Positions 46,077 through 56,530 of a stretch of 64,000 bases of DNA are shown here, piece by piece. The position numbers and the translations under genes are program-made. Under the pieces are notes generated by a model. It did not search any database, was not told the origin of the DNA, and was given only the letters and a program-made list of their open reading frames with translations. Source of the stretch: Scilla litardierei (lineage: Eukaryota; Streptophyta; Magnoliopsida; Asparagales; Asparagaceae); assembly GCA_030789695.1 (NCBI GenBank), contig CM061142.1, forward strand, positions 361,236,257 to 361,300,256, given 5' to 3'. The stretch's first letter is position 1. Each line of letters opens with the position of its first letter.

Positions 46077-47830
46077 TGATCACTCCATATTTTATACCTT
46101 TTTTCTGCATGTTTGCAAGCCATTTTGATCGCCCATATCGCGTTTTTCATGATTATTCGACAATATTGCGATGCTTTTCACTATTTCTTATTTTTGTCGT
46201 ATTTTAGAAAATATGGAGCGATTTGGAACGATTTTGAGATCGAGGGGTTTACGCTCAGGAGTGTCATCCACGGCTCATTTGAGGGCTTATCAGCGATGGA
46301 GGATGACCGGAAGAAGAAGCAAATCAATAGGAGCGACGAGTAGGCAAAAAGAAGAGAAACAAACATTTCAGCACATCACTCGGCCGAACAAGAAGCCCCA
46401 CTCGGCCGAGCAGAACGGATACGCACACAGAGTTAATTTCAGCGTATACTCAGCCGAATGAAGAAAGCCTACTCTGCCAAATGAGAAATCCCACTCGCCC
46501 GAGTGGTACAGGGAAATTTTCCAGAGAAAGGCCGAAGTTACTGTAATTTTCAGAGATCCTGTCGAAGGTCACTCGGCCGAACGATAAAGCCACTCGGCCG
46601 AATGGATAAGTCTACTCAGCCGAGCCATCCCCTGAAGACATACCCTGAAACAACCGAAGTTACTGTATTTTTACAGGGTTTGTCACTCGGCCGAGTGACA
46701 AGGTCACTCGGCCGAGTGAACCGCTCCGCCTGCTGCTACGGTTGCGATTTCTGGGCTGTGCAGGGGCATTTTTGGCACGATTTTTTGGGCGAATTTAGAG
46801 GGTATTTAAACCCAGTTTTTGCCCTGGTTTAGGGAGCTTTTGAACAATTAAATTTTAGACTTTCCTTTAGGGATTTGAGGGCTACTCTTTAAAGAATTCT
46901 CAGCTGGAAATCATTGGCATCTACATTGGTTTGTCAATTCCTATTGAAAACTCTATTTTTATACATTATTTCTCTTTTGCAATGAATTGTGCCAATATTA
47001 TTGTTGATTTTTCTGAGATTTGCATGATGTCTAGTGAGTAGTGCCGTCGTCTTAGGGCGTAGGGATGAACCATATGGACCATATTTCTAAATTGTGATGA
47101 ATTTATGGAATTGTTGCTAGAATTGATTAGGGTTAGGTTAAGATTGATTAATTACGGATAGCTAGGAATTCATGTCGATTGGGATTTGCAAGAGATTGGA
47201 TCCCGATTGATAGGAAGGCCTAGATATTCGATTTAGATTGACAATTGGATTTCTCTAGACTTGGTTTGCAACAGATTGGACCAAAGCTAGGATTTTTAAT
47301 TGTGATTATATACCCATATCCGTTTGCAAGAGATTGGACGGATAGGAACTATCATAACCTAGGTCGTAGCTCGAGTTTGCACGAGAGTGGACTCGAGATA
47401 CGATTGAACAATGATGTCGTTCTTCACGCTAGCGGTTTAGGCTAGGGTTTGCACGAGAGTGGGCCATATCCTAGGTTTGCTATAGACCGGTAATACCGCG
47501 AGAGCGTGAGCTTGGTTCTACATTTAGTTGCGACTAGTTCACCTATATTCAAGTTTAGCAATAATAAAACTTATGAATCACAATGATGAGAGAAGGTCCG
47601 TAGTGGGGATTCCCTATCCCTAGACGTTTTATTAAATTGATATTTCTTTTGATATTCGAACGATTGTGGTTGTTATACCCCAAACTATTTTCGATTCTCT
47701 TGATAGCTAGGTGATTGGAAAGAGACACGATAATTTGTTCCTCCCTGAGTTCGATACCCGCTCGCCGCTACATCGTGCGCTTGCGGTAAAACTACAAGTC
47801 GTTCTCCGGGTGTACACTCGGACGCGATCA
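46077..47830 (+). repeat. Athila-2 5' LTR
   Basis: The left end is placed at TGATCACTCC and the right end at GACGCGATCA, giving matching 5-base inverted ends. U3 carries the CTCGGCCGAG array (46377-46722) and TATTTAAA at 46803-46810. U5 shows the phrase GTTTGCACGAGAGTGG and relatives (GTTTGCAAGAGATTGG) repeated several times from about 47180 to 47470. No second LTR is available to confirm the limits. Confidence 0.75.
46377..46722. repeat. Athila-2 LTR array of CACTCGGCCGAGTG palindromes
   Basis: About ten copies or variants (near 46377, 46399, 46448, 46470, 46491, 46569, 46589, 46611, 46684 and 46704), two of them perfect 14-base palindromes (CACTCGGCCGAGTG, 46684 and 46704). The TATA-like box lies about 80 bases downstream. 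Confidence 0.85.
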
Positions 47831-47836
47831 AGTTTT

Positions 47837-47854
47837 TAGCGCCGTTACCGGGGA
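47837..47854 (+). other. Athila-2 primer-binding site
   Basis: TAGCGCCGTTACCGGGGA differs at two positions from the tRNA-Asp complement used by Athila-1 and lies 6 bases inside the LTR. Confidence 0.75.
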
Positions 47855-47960
47855 GGCGACAGTGTTTTATTTTCTCTACTTAGCTTTTTCTTTTTGTTTT
47901 ATTTTTTATTTTACTCCTCTATCGTGCTAACAATTCCATCGAAACTCTGTTTTACTTTGC

Positions 47961-50393
47961 ATGTACACGAGATCGACGACGAATCCAGAGGATATCATAT
48001 TTGATCCGGAGATCGAGCGTACTGAGAGGAGGATCAGAGCCGAGAAAAGGCTCAATATATAGGATAATTGTATGAACCGCCTGGAGACACCGGAGGAACT
48101 AACGGCACGTATGGCGAGGATTATATCCATCAGAGATAGGCTTCGGCCTTCCTCCACTACTTCTTCCATCGCTATGCCGGAGTTGGCGGCGGATAAGAAT
48201 TTTGAGCTCAAGACAGGATTAGTGGTCTTAATGCAACAAGACCCATGGAAACTCCCATGAGAATCCACATTATCACATCTAGCTATTCTTGTCCAAATGC
48301 GCCACCTTTCAAATACCGGGTGTCTCCGCCGATGCGATCCGTTTGAGACTCTTCCCCTTCACCCTCAGAGACAACGCTCTATATTGGCTGAGGACGCAGG
48401 CGGAAGGTATATTCACTACTTGGGATGAGCTGGCTAGTGCTTTTGTTAATAAATTCTACCCGCCATCTAAGACGGTGAAGATTAGAAGTGCACTCATGTC
48501 CTTCAAGCAAGGACCGCAGGAGACCCTATACGAGGCATGGGAGCGCTTTAAGGATCTGCAGCATCAGTGCCCCCATCACAGCATAGAGGCATGGGAGCTA
48601 GTTCACAGGTTTTATAATGGACTCCAACCGGGCACTAAGCAAATCATAGATGCAACCGCCAACGGAGCCATTCTTTCCAAAACACCGGATGAAGCTACGG
48701 CCCTATTAGAGGAGATGGCCTCTAATAATCAACAATGGGGTGACGAGCGAGGGCAATCTTCTACCTCCTTGAAGCCGACGAGCATATATGAGGCCAAGGC
48801 CGTAGCGGAGCTTTCGAATAAATTTGACTCTCTCCACAAGGTGGTGGAGAGATTGGAGAAGTACATCACTGAGCCACATGAAGCTCCCTCCACACCTACG
48901 ACGGGAAGCAATATGAGTGATTGGCAAGACCAATCTTAAGTCATGCTCGTAGGAGGAGAGCATGGAGAGGGAGCCTTCGAACAAGTGCAATATGTTGCGG
49001 GGAACTCCGGTTATTGGGCCAACCCGACCGCAAGGAACACCATCCGGGATTTTCGTATGCAGACAATGAGGGGCTCTAAACCCGCCGCCGCTGCAACAAA
49101 CTCAAGCTAGGCCTCCACTTCCACAACCTCAATACCAACCAAGGGGACCACCGTAACAAAATTACCCACCTAGACACCAAACGGGACCGTATAGGCCGCC
49201 CGGTTATAACCAAGGTTGGAGAGCTCCCAACCCACCACAAGCTCAACCACGATCTGATCATGACGATAGGGTGGAGGAATTCATGGTGGAGCAAAGAAAA
49301 ATCAATGCTAGGTTGACCGTGCAACAAGATTCGCTAAATACCGTCGTCGCGCAACTCGGAGAGCAACTTGTGTTGCTAAACAAAAACACTCAACAATTGC
49401 CGGCTCAACCGGATCCCAATCCACGGAGCAATATCGGCCACATAAATACGGTAGTGGCGGTCACAACTAGAGGCGGGAAGGATACTCCTCCCGCCATGGT
49501 CCAAACCAAGAAGCCCGTGAAGAGATTTTGAACGAGAAAGAACTGGCTATTGAAGAGGAGAGCACAAAAGAGCCGACAGAAGTAGGAAATTCTGAAATGG
49601 AGAAGCCTAAGGAGGAGCACACCTACATGACGCCGGTGCCCTTTCTACAACGGTTGGCGAGAGCCAAGATTGAGAAGAGGCTTGCCAGGTTCCTTGAATA
49701 TTTGAGGGGAGTAAGCCTCAACATACCTTTCTTGGATGCTATAGTGGAGATCCCGTCATATGCAAAGTTCTTGAAGGACTTAATATCGGGAAAGAAGAGG
49801 ATGTAGAAAATAATGCTTGCCGAACAAGGAACTTGGTTCACCCTGAGAGAAAAGGAGCCCACAAAGTTCAAGGATCCCGGAAGCTTTCGCATCCCATGCA
49901 CACTTGGAGGAGTCCCATTGCAAAAGTCCTTAGTTGACTTGGGAGCAAGTGTGAGCCTAATGCCCCTTAGCATGTTTCGGAAATTGAATACGGGGACGAC
50001 TTGAAGCCAACCGACATGAGAATACAACTAGCGGATGGTCGGGTTACTAGGCCAGTGGGGATCGCGGAGGACATTCCGCTTCAAGTTCCGGGAGGGATAT
50101 GTTTGCCTTGTGACTTTGTCGTTATGGACATTAAGGAGGAGTGCGACACTTCACTTATACTTGGACGCCTGTTCTTATCCACCGCCGACGTTATAGTCGA
50201 CGTGAGAGAAGGTACATTATCCTTGAATGTCGGGAACATCGAGGTTGAGTTCCACATACCCAAAGCCATGAAGCATATGCCCTACCAAGAGGGGTTGGAC
50301 TATGTGGACCTCCTTGATGAGGTAATCGACGAAGCAATTTCGCACTCCATCGGCGCTCTCCATCATGATGGCCTTGAAGAAGGCCAATTCTAG
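47961..50393 (+). pseudogene. Athila-2 gag-protease
   Basis: The ATG at 47961 (MYTRSTTNPEDIIFDPEIER) parallels the start of Athila-1 Gag. A TAG at 48060 and a frameshift near 48260 precede the long Gag block 48289-48936 (LRLFPFTLRDNALYWL, HQCPHHSIEAWELVHRFYNG). Several stops lie in the linker. 49528-49803 is the pre-protease segment, and protease DLGAS is at 49936-49950. A frameshift near 49990 precedes LADGRVTRPVG and SLILGRLFLSTADV, ending at 50393. An acidic tail may extend to 50709 in another frame. No RT follows. Confidence 0.87.
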
Positions 50394-50725
50394 CATTGAA
50401 GAAAAGTTGGAGGACCCTCCGGATAGCTCTATGGCCGATGTTAAAGACGACGCTGATGTCGTGAGGATAAGGGAGCTTTGCAAGCTCTCAACGACCAACA
50501 AATCGAGGGAAGCTCCACCGAATAGAAGATCGGTGTCACAGGTAAGGAAGAAGATCGGTTCTAGCTCAAGCTTGGGCGACTTATCCCCCGACTCTACCCA
50601 TGATGAGGAGACGCCAAGGAGGGCTGACGAGCACCAACAACCAAATCCAAGTGGCCTTCCCGGCAAATTTGACGGGCGTATCTCGCATGCGCCCAACATC
50701 ACATGCTAAACGAAAATCATAAGGG

Positions 50726-50770
50726 GTCGAGCTCATGACCTTAAACGAGCGCTTGTCGAGAGGCAACCCG
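50726..50770 (+). other. Conserved post-protease motif, Athila-2
   Basis: GTCGAGCTCATGAC, TTAAAC, AGCGCTT and GAGGCAACCC in the same order as at 29929-29975 in Athila-1, in an otherwise diverged spacer. Confidence 0.5.
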
Positions 50771-51042
50771 ACGGTCTCATATCAATTTTTAAGTTGATTT
50801 TCATTTTTATTCTAGATTTTTCTTAGTGTTTAGAGTCTAGTGTCTATAAAAATCGTGACAACGGGCTTTACTTTTGATGATAGGAGATGGAGAACGAGAA
50901 ATCATTCATATGGAGGATGACCAAGGAAAGGGAGAGCGCTTCGGGAACGCGCTCAGACCTCAGGAGAAGGCAGGGACTAACTGGAGGAAGAAAAATAGAG
51001 AATGGAGCGAAAACAGAGAGCCGTTACAGAAAACAGGATGCC

Positions 51043-51395
51043 ACTCGGCCGAGTAACATATGTCACTCGGCCGAGCAAAGACTCCATTCGGCCGAGTGGA
51101 GTACAGATCAGAGAAGATCGTTCTGACCAACTCTCTGTTATTTTTTCGATTTACAGTATAATTTGCCACTCGGACGAGTGACTTGTCACTCGGTCGAGTG
51201 AATCAGATACCATGCACGCTCTAAAAATTGCTGAGTGGCTGTGCCACTCGGCCGAGTGGAACTTGTCCATTCGACCGAATGGGAAAAGCCACTCGGCCGA
51301 GTCGTAACTTGTGGGAGTTAATTCGAAAAAAATTTCAAATCCCCACTCGGTCGAGTGAACTCGTCCCTCGGCCGAGTCGCTACATCTTTATATAT
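51043..51395 (+). promoter_or_regulatory. Athila-2 internal palindrome array plus TATA box
   Basis: About nine copies of CACTCGGCCGAGTG or variants (near 51043, 51063, 51086, 51166, 51186, 51244, 51290, 51343, 51367), then TATATAT at 51389-51395, about ten bases after the last copy. The motif is that of the element's own LTR, not of Athila-1. An intron-acceptor-like TTTGCATTTCAG at about 51740 and the ORF ATG at 51921 follow. Confidence 0.6.
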
Positions 51396-53200
51396 CCCAA
51401 CGGGCGCAGTGCGAATTTCGAAACGCAAAATCCCCAAATCCTTTACGCACTCGCCCGCTGTCGCTCCGACTCCTTCGCCCGATCCACCGCTTCCGACGCC
51501 CGAGCCACCGCTGCGCCGCCGACCGACAACCCCCGCTTGTCAACGCCGCCCTGCCACCGCTCCTCGCTGGTGTCGTCTCCCTCGCCACCGGTCACCCTTA
51601 TTTCACCCCAAATTTGATTTTCTTCTCCATTCTCCCAATTCGTACGCCCATTGCGCCCCAAATTCAAATTAATTTTTATATATATCTGTTATCCCATATC
51701 TCCCCCATGTATATTGATTATCATTCGCTAATTTTATTGTTTGCATTTCAGGTTAGCTTGGGGGAGCTTGGGGGAGCTTTTGGACGTATTCGGAGCCCCG
51801 CGGAGGAGGCGTTCTTCGCACACATCAGATTTTTGCTCTCACGTCATGCTCAGGTATACTCGTTCCATCATCTAGCACTTCACATTTTTACTTGGGTAGT
51901 GGGCACTTCTCGCAGCACATATGCCGCCTCGCCTTAGGCCACGCACGTGGGAGCCCGCTTCCAAGCGGAAGAAGTCAGGTGATCCTGGTTCCTCTTCCGC
52001 TAGGGCGGACTCCCCTCCACCTAGCCCACCACCACCTACACAGTCGCTTCCTCCCGATCCCATTCCACCACCTGCACAGCCTGCCCCCGCGTTCGATGCG
52101 ATGGGGATTACGTTTCGGGATGACGCCCAGCGCCAGATTTGAGCGTATCTCCCATCGCTCGATCGTACCCACTAGGTTCGCACACCTCACCGACTTTGAG
52201 CGCCTAGGGGTTCTAGAGGGGCTACTTACGTTGTATGACAACGTGGGGTGGCGTGATTTCTTGTCGGTGTCGACGGACACTTATATCCGCCTGACACTAG
52301 AGGTCCTTAGCTCTATTGAGCGGATCCCTGGAGGAAGCTCATTTTGCCAGATGGATCAGGAGTGCCATGTCACCCTTGACATGCTCCGAGCTTTTTTCCA
52401 GTGGCCCGCTGTCCCTGACCCAGACCGCGCTTACGCTCCCACGCACATCCCACCCCCGTCGTTCTACACCCACGCTTTCTGGACCCGGATTACGGGATCA
52501 CCTCTTGCCTTCGACCCTAGTAGGGCCAAGGCCTCTGCCGTCCTCCACCCGTGCCTCCGCATTGCACAACGCCTTATGGCGACTACTTTTCTTGCGAGGT
52601 ACGAGCCCGGTACGTTGTCGACACCTGAGCTCTACATGCTATATGCGATGACATGTCCCAGTGTTTTTGATGGAGCCGACGTTCTGGTCCCCGCTGCAGA
52701 GATTGATATCTCCAGTTGGTACATCGACCGCATCATCATTTCTTTCGGTGCTCGTACGCCTATTTGTTGCGGCGGTCTGACTACCCTCTTGGCTCTGTTA
52801 TGCGGAGTTAGCCTGCCTGCTGACTTGCCTCGACCACCGGACCAAACCTCACTATCGATAGACGTTATGGCCTGGATGAGGATGCTGCGTCCTCATGGTC
52901 GTCAGCACTGGGTATGGCTCCACGGTCCTTTCGCTGTCGATTACATGATTCTTCCGAGCCCTGCTCGGACTCATATAGGACCCGCGGGCGGAGATTGGAT
53001 TCCAGTGATGGATATCCTCATCCACGCCCCTTACGTACTAGAGCCCGAGGGTGCTCAGCAGGAGCCCCTCATTCCACCCCAGGACCCCGTGATCCCTCAG
53101 CCTGCACATGACCCGTCTGCACCTCCCGACACTTCTATCCACACTTCTGTCAGTGTCGGGAGCACTTTTGCTGAGTCCTCGTCCACTACTGCCACCACCT

Positions 53201-56031
53201 TGTAGGAGAATGATGCCCTCCATGCTATTTATCTCTGTGTGAATAGCACAAACATCTTGTTCGAAATAACAGTAAGTTGTTTGGTAGTAATTTATCTAAG
53301 TTATACTATTATGTAGTTAACATTAGATATCAACTTAGGTAAAGTCCTGAGACTTTATGCAAGGTCAAACAGATATCGAGATGAGTATCTCGATCATGGA
53401 GAAATGTTTGACCGTCTGTAGCATAAGTCTAAAAGGGTTCGTGGTCGTAGATGTTTCGAGACAAGGATATCGAAACATCGGATAGACCATTGTGTCTTAG
53501 TCTTCACCGTTAAGCGGTGGCGATGATCTCATGATCGTTCGACTTGGCGAAGTCGGAGACGAGACTCAGGTGCTCATTAGAGAATGAGTTCACTGAACGA
53601 TCCACAAGAGTTATCATATGGTTACATTGACCAATCTGTCAATGATAACTCTTAGTGATGATAGGCTAGTTGGACTTTTGACTTGAGGTCATTTTGACGA
53701 ACCTATGCGTGAATAGTGCCACTTAGATCAACTGACCTATCTTCGAGGCAAGGCCTGTCGAAAGGTCTTTTAATTGGGTGTCACTTGAAACGTACGAGGC
53801 GAGTAATGACCAAGAGAGGATTCGTCTCTCCCGGTCAATGGGAGTTAGTGTCGTAGAGTTAGTTCGATCTTTAGTAAAAACTCTGCGCAGAGTATGTTGG
53901 AAGAAGTCCAACATAAGTTTGACTAAAGATCGATAGAAACTAACCGGAGTCAAGTCATTGGGGTTGACAGTTCAACCGTACCCTAGACTTGATCTACACG
54001 ACATAGTTTAGACGAAAAGACTATAACTGCGGAATTCATCATGGACACAGTCAGAGTGGTCCCGACAAGACTCATGTCAATAAGTCAACCACATAATGAT
54101 GATTCCTGAAGCAGGGACGGTAACCACTGCGCGTGGTCACTGCCGTATAGGGCTTCGAGCCCAACCTGTTGTAAGGGTCAGGCTGTAGGGTCTCACACAG
54201 AGTGTGACCTTCGTCTAGTAATAGGTAGAAATTAGTTAGGGAGAATAATTTGCATTTGATGCAAAAGAAGTGAAAATTGCATTTGATGCAATATGCTAAT
54301 TTAAGCATAGATAGGGGACTAATTTGCATTTGATGCAAAAGAGATTAAATGTGTTTTAAATTGTTTAAAACAATATTTAATAAAATAAACGCAAGGAAAA
54401 GTTCACGGGTTAGACGGGAATGTCCCGGTCTAGACCCAGGTTCGAACGGCGTCCAAATCAGACACCAAATGCTCAAGTTAGAGCCAAAACAGCCAAAAGA
54501 AGCCCAAACGGGTCAGCCCAAGAAGGTTGGGCTGAACCCTGCCTGGAAACGGGCACGTGTGCCTGCTGGGAGAGGGCGCAGACCCGTGCCCGCTCCAGCA
54601 GGAGAGGGCGCCTGCTGGAAAGCAGGCACAGGCCCGCGCCCGCTCCAGCGGGCGCGGGCGCCCGCCAGAAACAGGCGCCGGCCCGCGCCCGCTTAACAGC
54701 GGGCACGGGTGCCGTGCGCCCGCTGGACGCGTGCAGCGCACGCGCCTAGCGCTGGGCGCATGCGCCACACGCGCCCAGGCGAGGCGCATGCAGCACACGT
54801 GCCTCGAGGCGCGTGCGCTGCACGCGCCTGGCTTGGCTTCTGCGCGCGCCAGAATTTGTGGGCCCCATTGTGGGACCCACGTGGGTTCAGAACCCTAGGA
54901 AAATTTGGCGGCTGCAGATTTCTGAAACGTATGGCTTTGGGCTGATCTTTGGACACTCAATTGGAGGGTCAAACGAACTCCGATTGACGAACGGTTTTTT
55001 CCTATGCGTTCACCGTTCAACGCCCTTCGTATTGATAGGTTGTATCAATCTTGAAGCTCAACGGTGAGGGAGTTAAAATTCACGGAAGTTTGCACTTTGT
55101 GAAGTGCAAACTAACTTGATTTTAATTAACCAAAATTAATAGTCCCACATCGGATTTTGAGAAAAGTGGAGAGTCCGCCGCCTATATAAATAGGGGTTTG
55201 CTCTCCTTCTCAAAACTCGTCCCAAGCTCTAGATCTGAGCGGCTCTCGTAAATGTTGGAGCACGCTCGGATCTAAGCTTAAATTAATATTTCTTCTATCT
55301 CCCTAAATTTCTGCCTTACTCTTGAGGGCTCTAGCAAAGCCGCAAAGGAGTTCGGATTTAGATCCGAAATCTAGGCGGAGATTTCACTCGCGTGAAACTT
55401 TCTTCGGTGCGTGGTTGGCTCGGCGGCACGAGGATTGCTCGCCTCGGGATGCGGAGCTGTTCGAGGAGCGGCTCGGCGTGGGACGGGGAGCGGCTCGGAA
55501 GACGGTGCGGAACATCTCGCCTGCTCCAGGGTTGAGATTCCGGGTATGTGTTTAATTAAGCATTAGTTTAATTTAATCGCAGTAGGTTAGGTCCTTCTTG
55601 GGATGGTCAGATCCATCCCAAGTTGGCATAGATCTTAGCTAAGGGTCTTGGACCTTAGGGCTAAGTTAAAATTGTTTTAACTGCATGTTAATTAGATTAA
55701 CAAGTTTTTCGTCCGATGCAATTGTTTTTCTGTCTATGTTCCGTCCGACTTAGGACGGGACTAGAGTTTTTGTGCCCTAAGGGTACCGCAAAACCCTTCT
55801 GTGGTATCAGAGCTTGTTGAGCTTGAGTACGGGTTCTCGGGTAATGAGCCGACCCGAAGTAATCGCTCTTACCGTACCAAGTCCCGATAAGATGGTGATC
55901 TTATAATGGGTTGGGCATTTGTCGAGAGGCATGCCGTAAAACAAGTTTCTGAGGTATCTTGTGACGGGTCTAGGGTGCCATGGATGATGGGCCTTAACAG
56001 CGTCGCAATGATATCAGAGTGATACCCTTCA
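53201..56031 (+). repeat. LARD-like 5' LTR
   Basis: Includes a GC-rich palindromic tract (about 54540-54840) about 90 bases longer than in the 3' LTR, and three TTTGCATTTGATGCAAAA-type inverted repeats near 54250-54345. A TATA box (CCTATATAAATAGGG) lies near 55180. Confidence 0.92.
54540..54840. repeat. GC-rich palindromic tract in the LARD 5' LTR
   Basis: Repeated GGGCGC/GCGCCC, GCCCGCTCCAGCGGGC and GCATGCGCC-type inverted repeats. The counterpart at 61330-61550 lacks roughly 90 bases, so the tract changed length after insertion. Confidence 0.8.
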
Positions 56032-56032
56032 G

Positions 56033-56045
56033 TGGTATCAGAGCC
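56033..56045 (+). other. LARD-like primer-binding site (initiator tRNA-Met)
   Basis: TGGTATCAGAGCC one base after the LTR. A similar TGGTATCAGAGC inside the LTRs (near 55802 and 62532) is not the primer site, because it is present in both LTRs. Confidence 0.88.
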
Positions 56046-56149
56046 TAGGTTTGCGTAGTCAATCTTGCACTGCGATTTCATTAAACCTGTTAATGCTTTT
56101 TAAAATATTTTAAATTTTTTTAAAGTTATAAGATAATTTTAAATATGTT

Positions 56150-56530
56150 TTTGATGTTCAAAATTCTATGTGATAAATTTTTTTTGAACATGAAAATTTT
56201 AAATGACGTTTAAAAATTTTTGTGATAATTTTAAAACTAATTTTAAATCTTTAAAAGTTTAAAGTTATTTTGGATGCCTAAAAATTTTTATATGATAAAT
56301 TTTTTAAGCATGGAAATTTTAAAATGGTGTTTTAAATTTATGTGATAAATTTAAAATTGATTTTAAGGCTTTAAATTTATGCGATAATTTTAAAATGTTT
56401 TAGATGTTTAAAAATTGTATGTGTTAAATTTTTGAACATGGAAATTTTTAATGTGATGTTTTAAATTTATAAGATATTTTTAAAACTGATTTTAAAAGTC
56501 TAAAATTGTTTATGCGATAAACTTTAGTCT
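56150..56530 (+). repeat. AT-rich triplicated tract in the LARD core
   Basis: Three units of about 120-130 bases start GATGTTCAAAA (56152), GATGCCTAAAA (56271) and GATGTTTAAAA (56403). Each contains TATGTGATAAATTTTT-like, GAACATGGAAATTTT-like and ATTTTAAAACTGATTTTAA-like segments. No coding. Confidence 0.75.

Noticed and set aside
46377..46722. Regularly spaced repeats reminiscent of a CRISPR array
   Set aside because: Plant LTR context, short palindromic motifs with variable spacing, no cas genes; it is a regulatory-type array.
51921..53200. Envelope glycoprotein call for the Athila-2 downstream ORF
   Set aside because: Position is env-like, but there is no signal peptide, no clear transmembrane anchor and the core motifs fit ATHILA ORF-1.
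54349..54956. Open frames in the GC tract of the LARD-like LTRs
   Set aside because: GC-rich repeat artefacts, different between the two LTR copies.
55800..55815. TGGTATCAGAGC inside the LARD LTR as primer-binding site or LTR end
   Set aside because: It is present in both LTRs (also near 62530), and the TSD and a second PBS place the LTR end about 230 bases further on.
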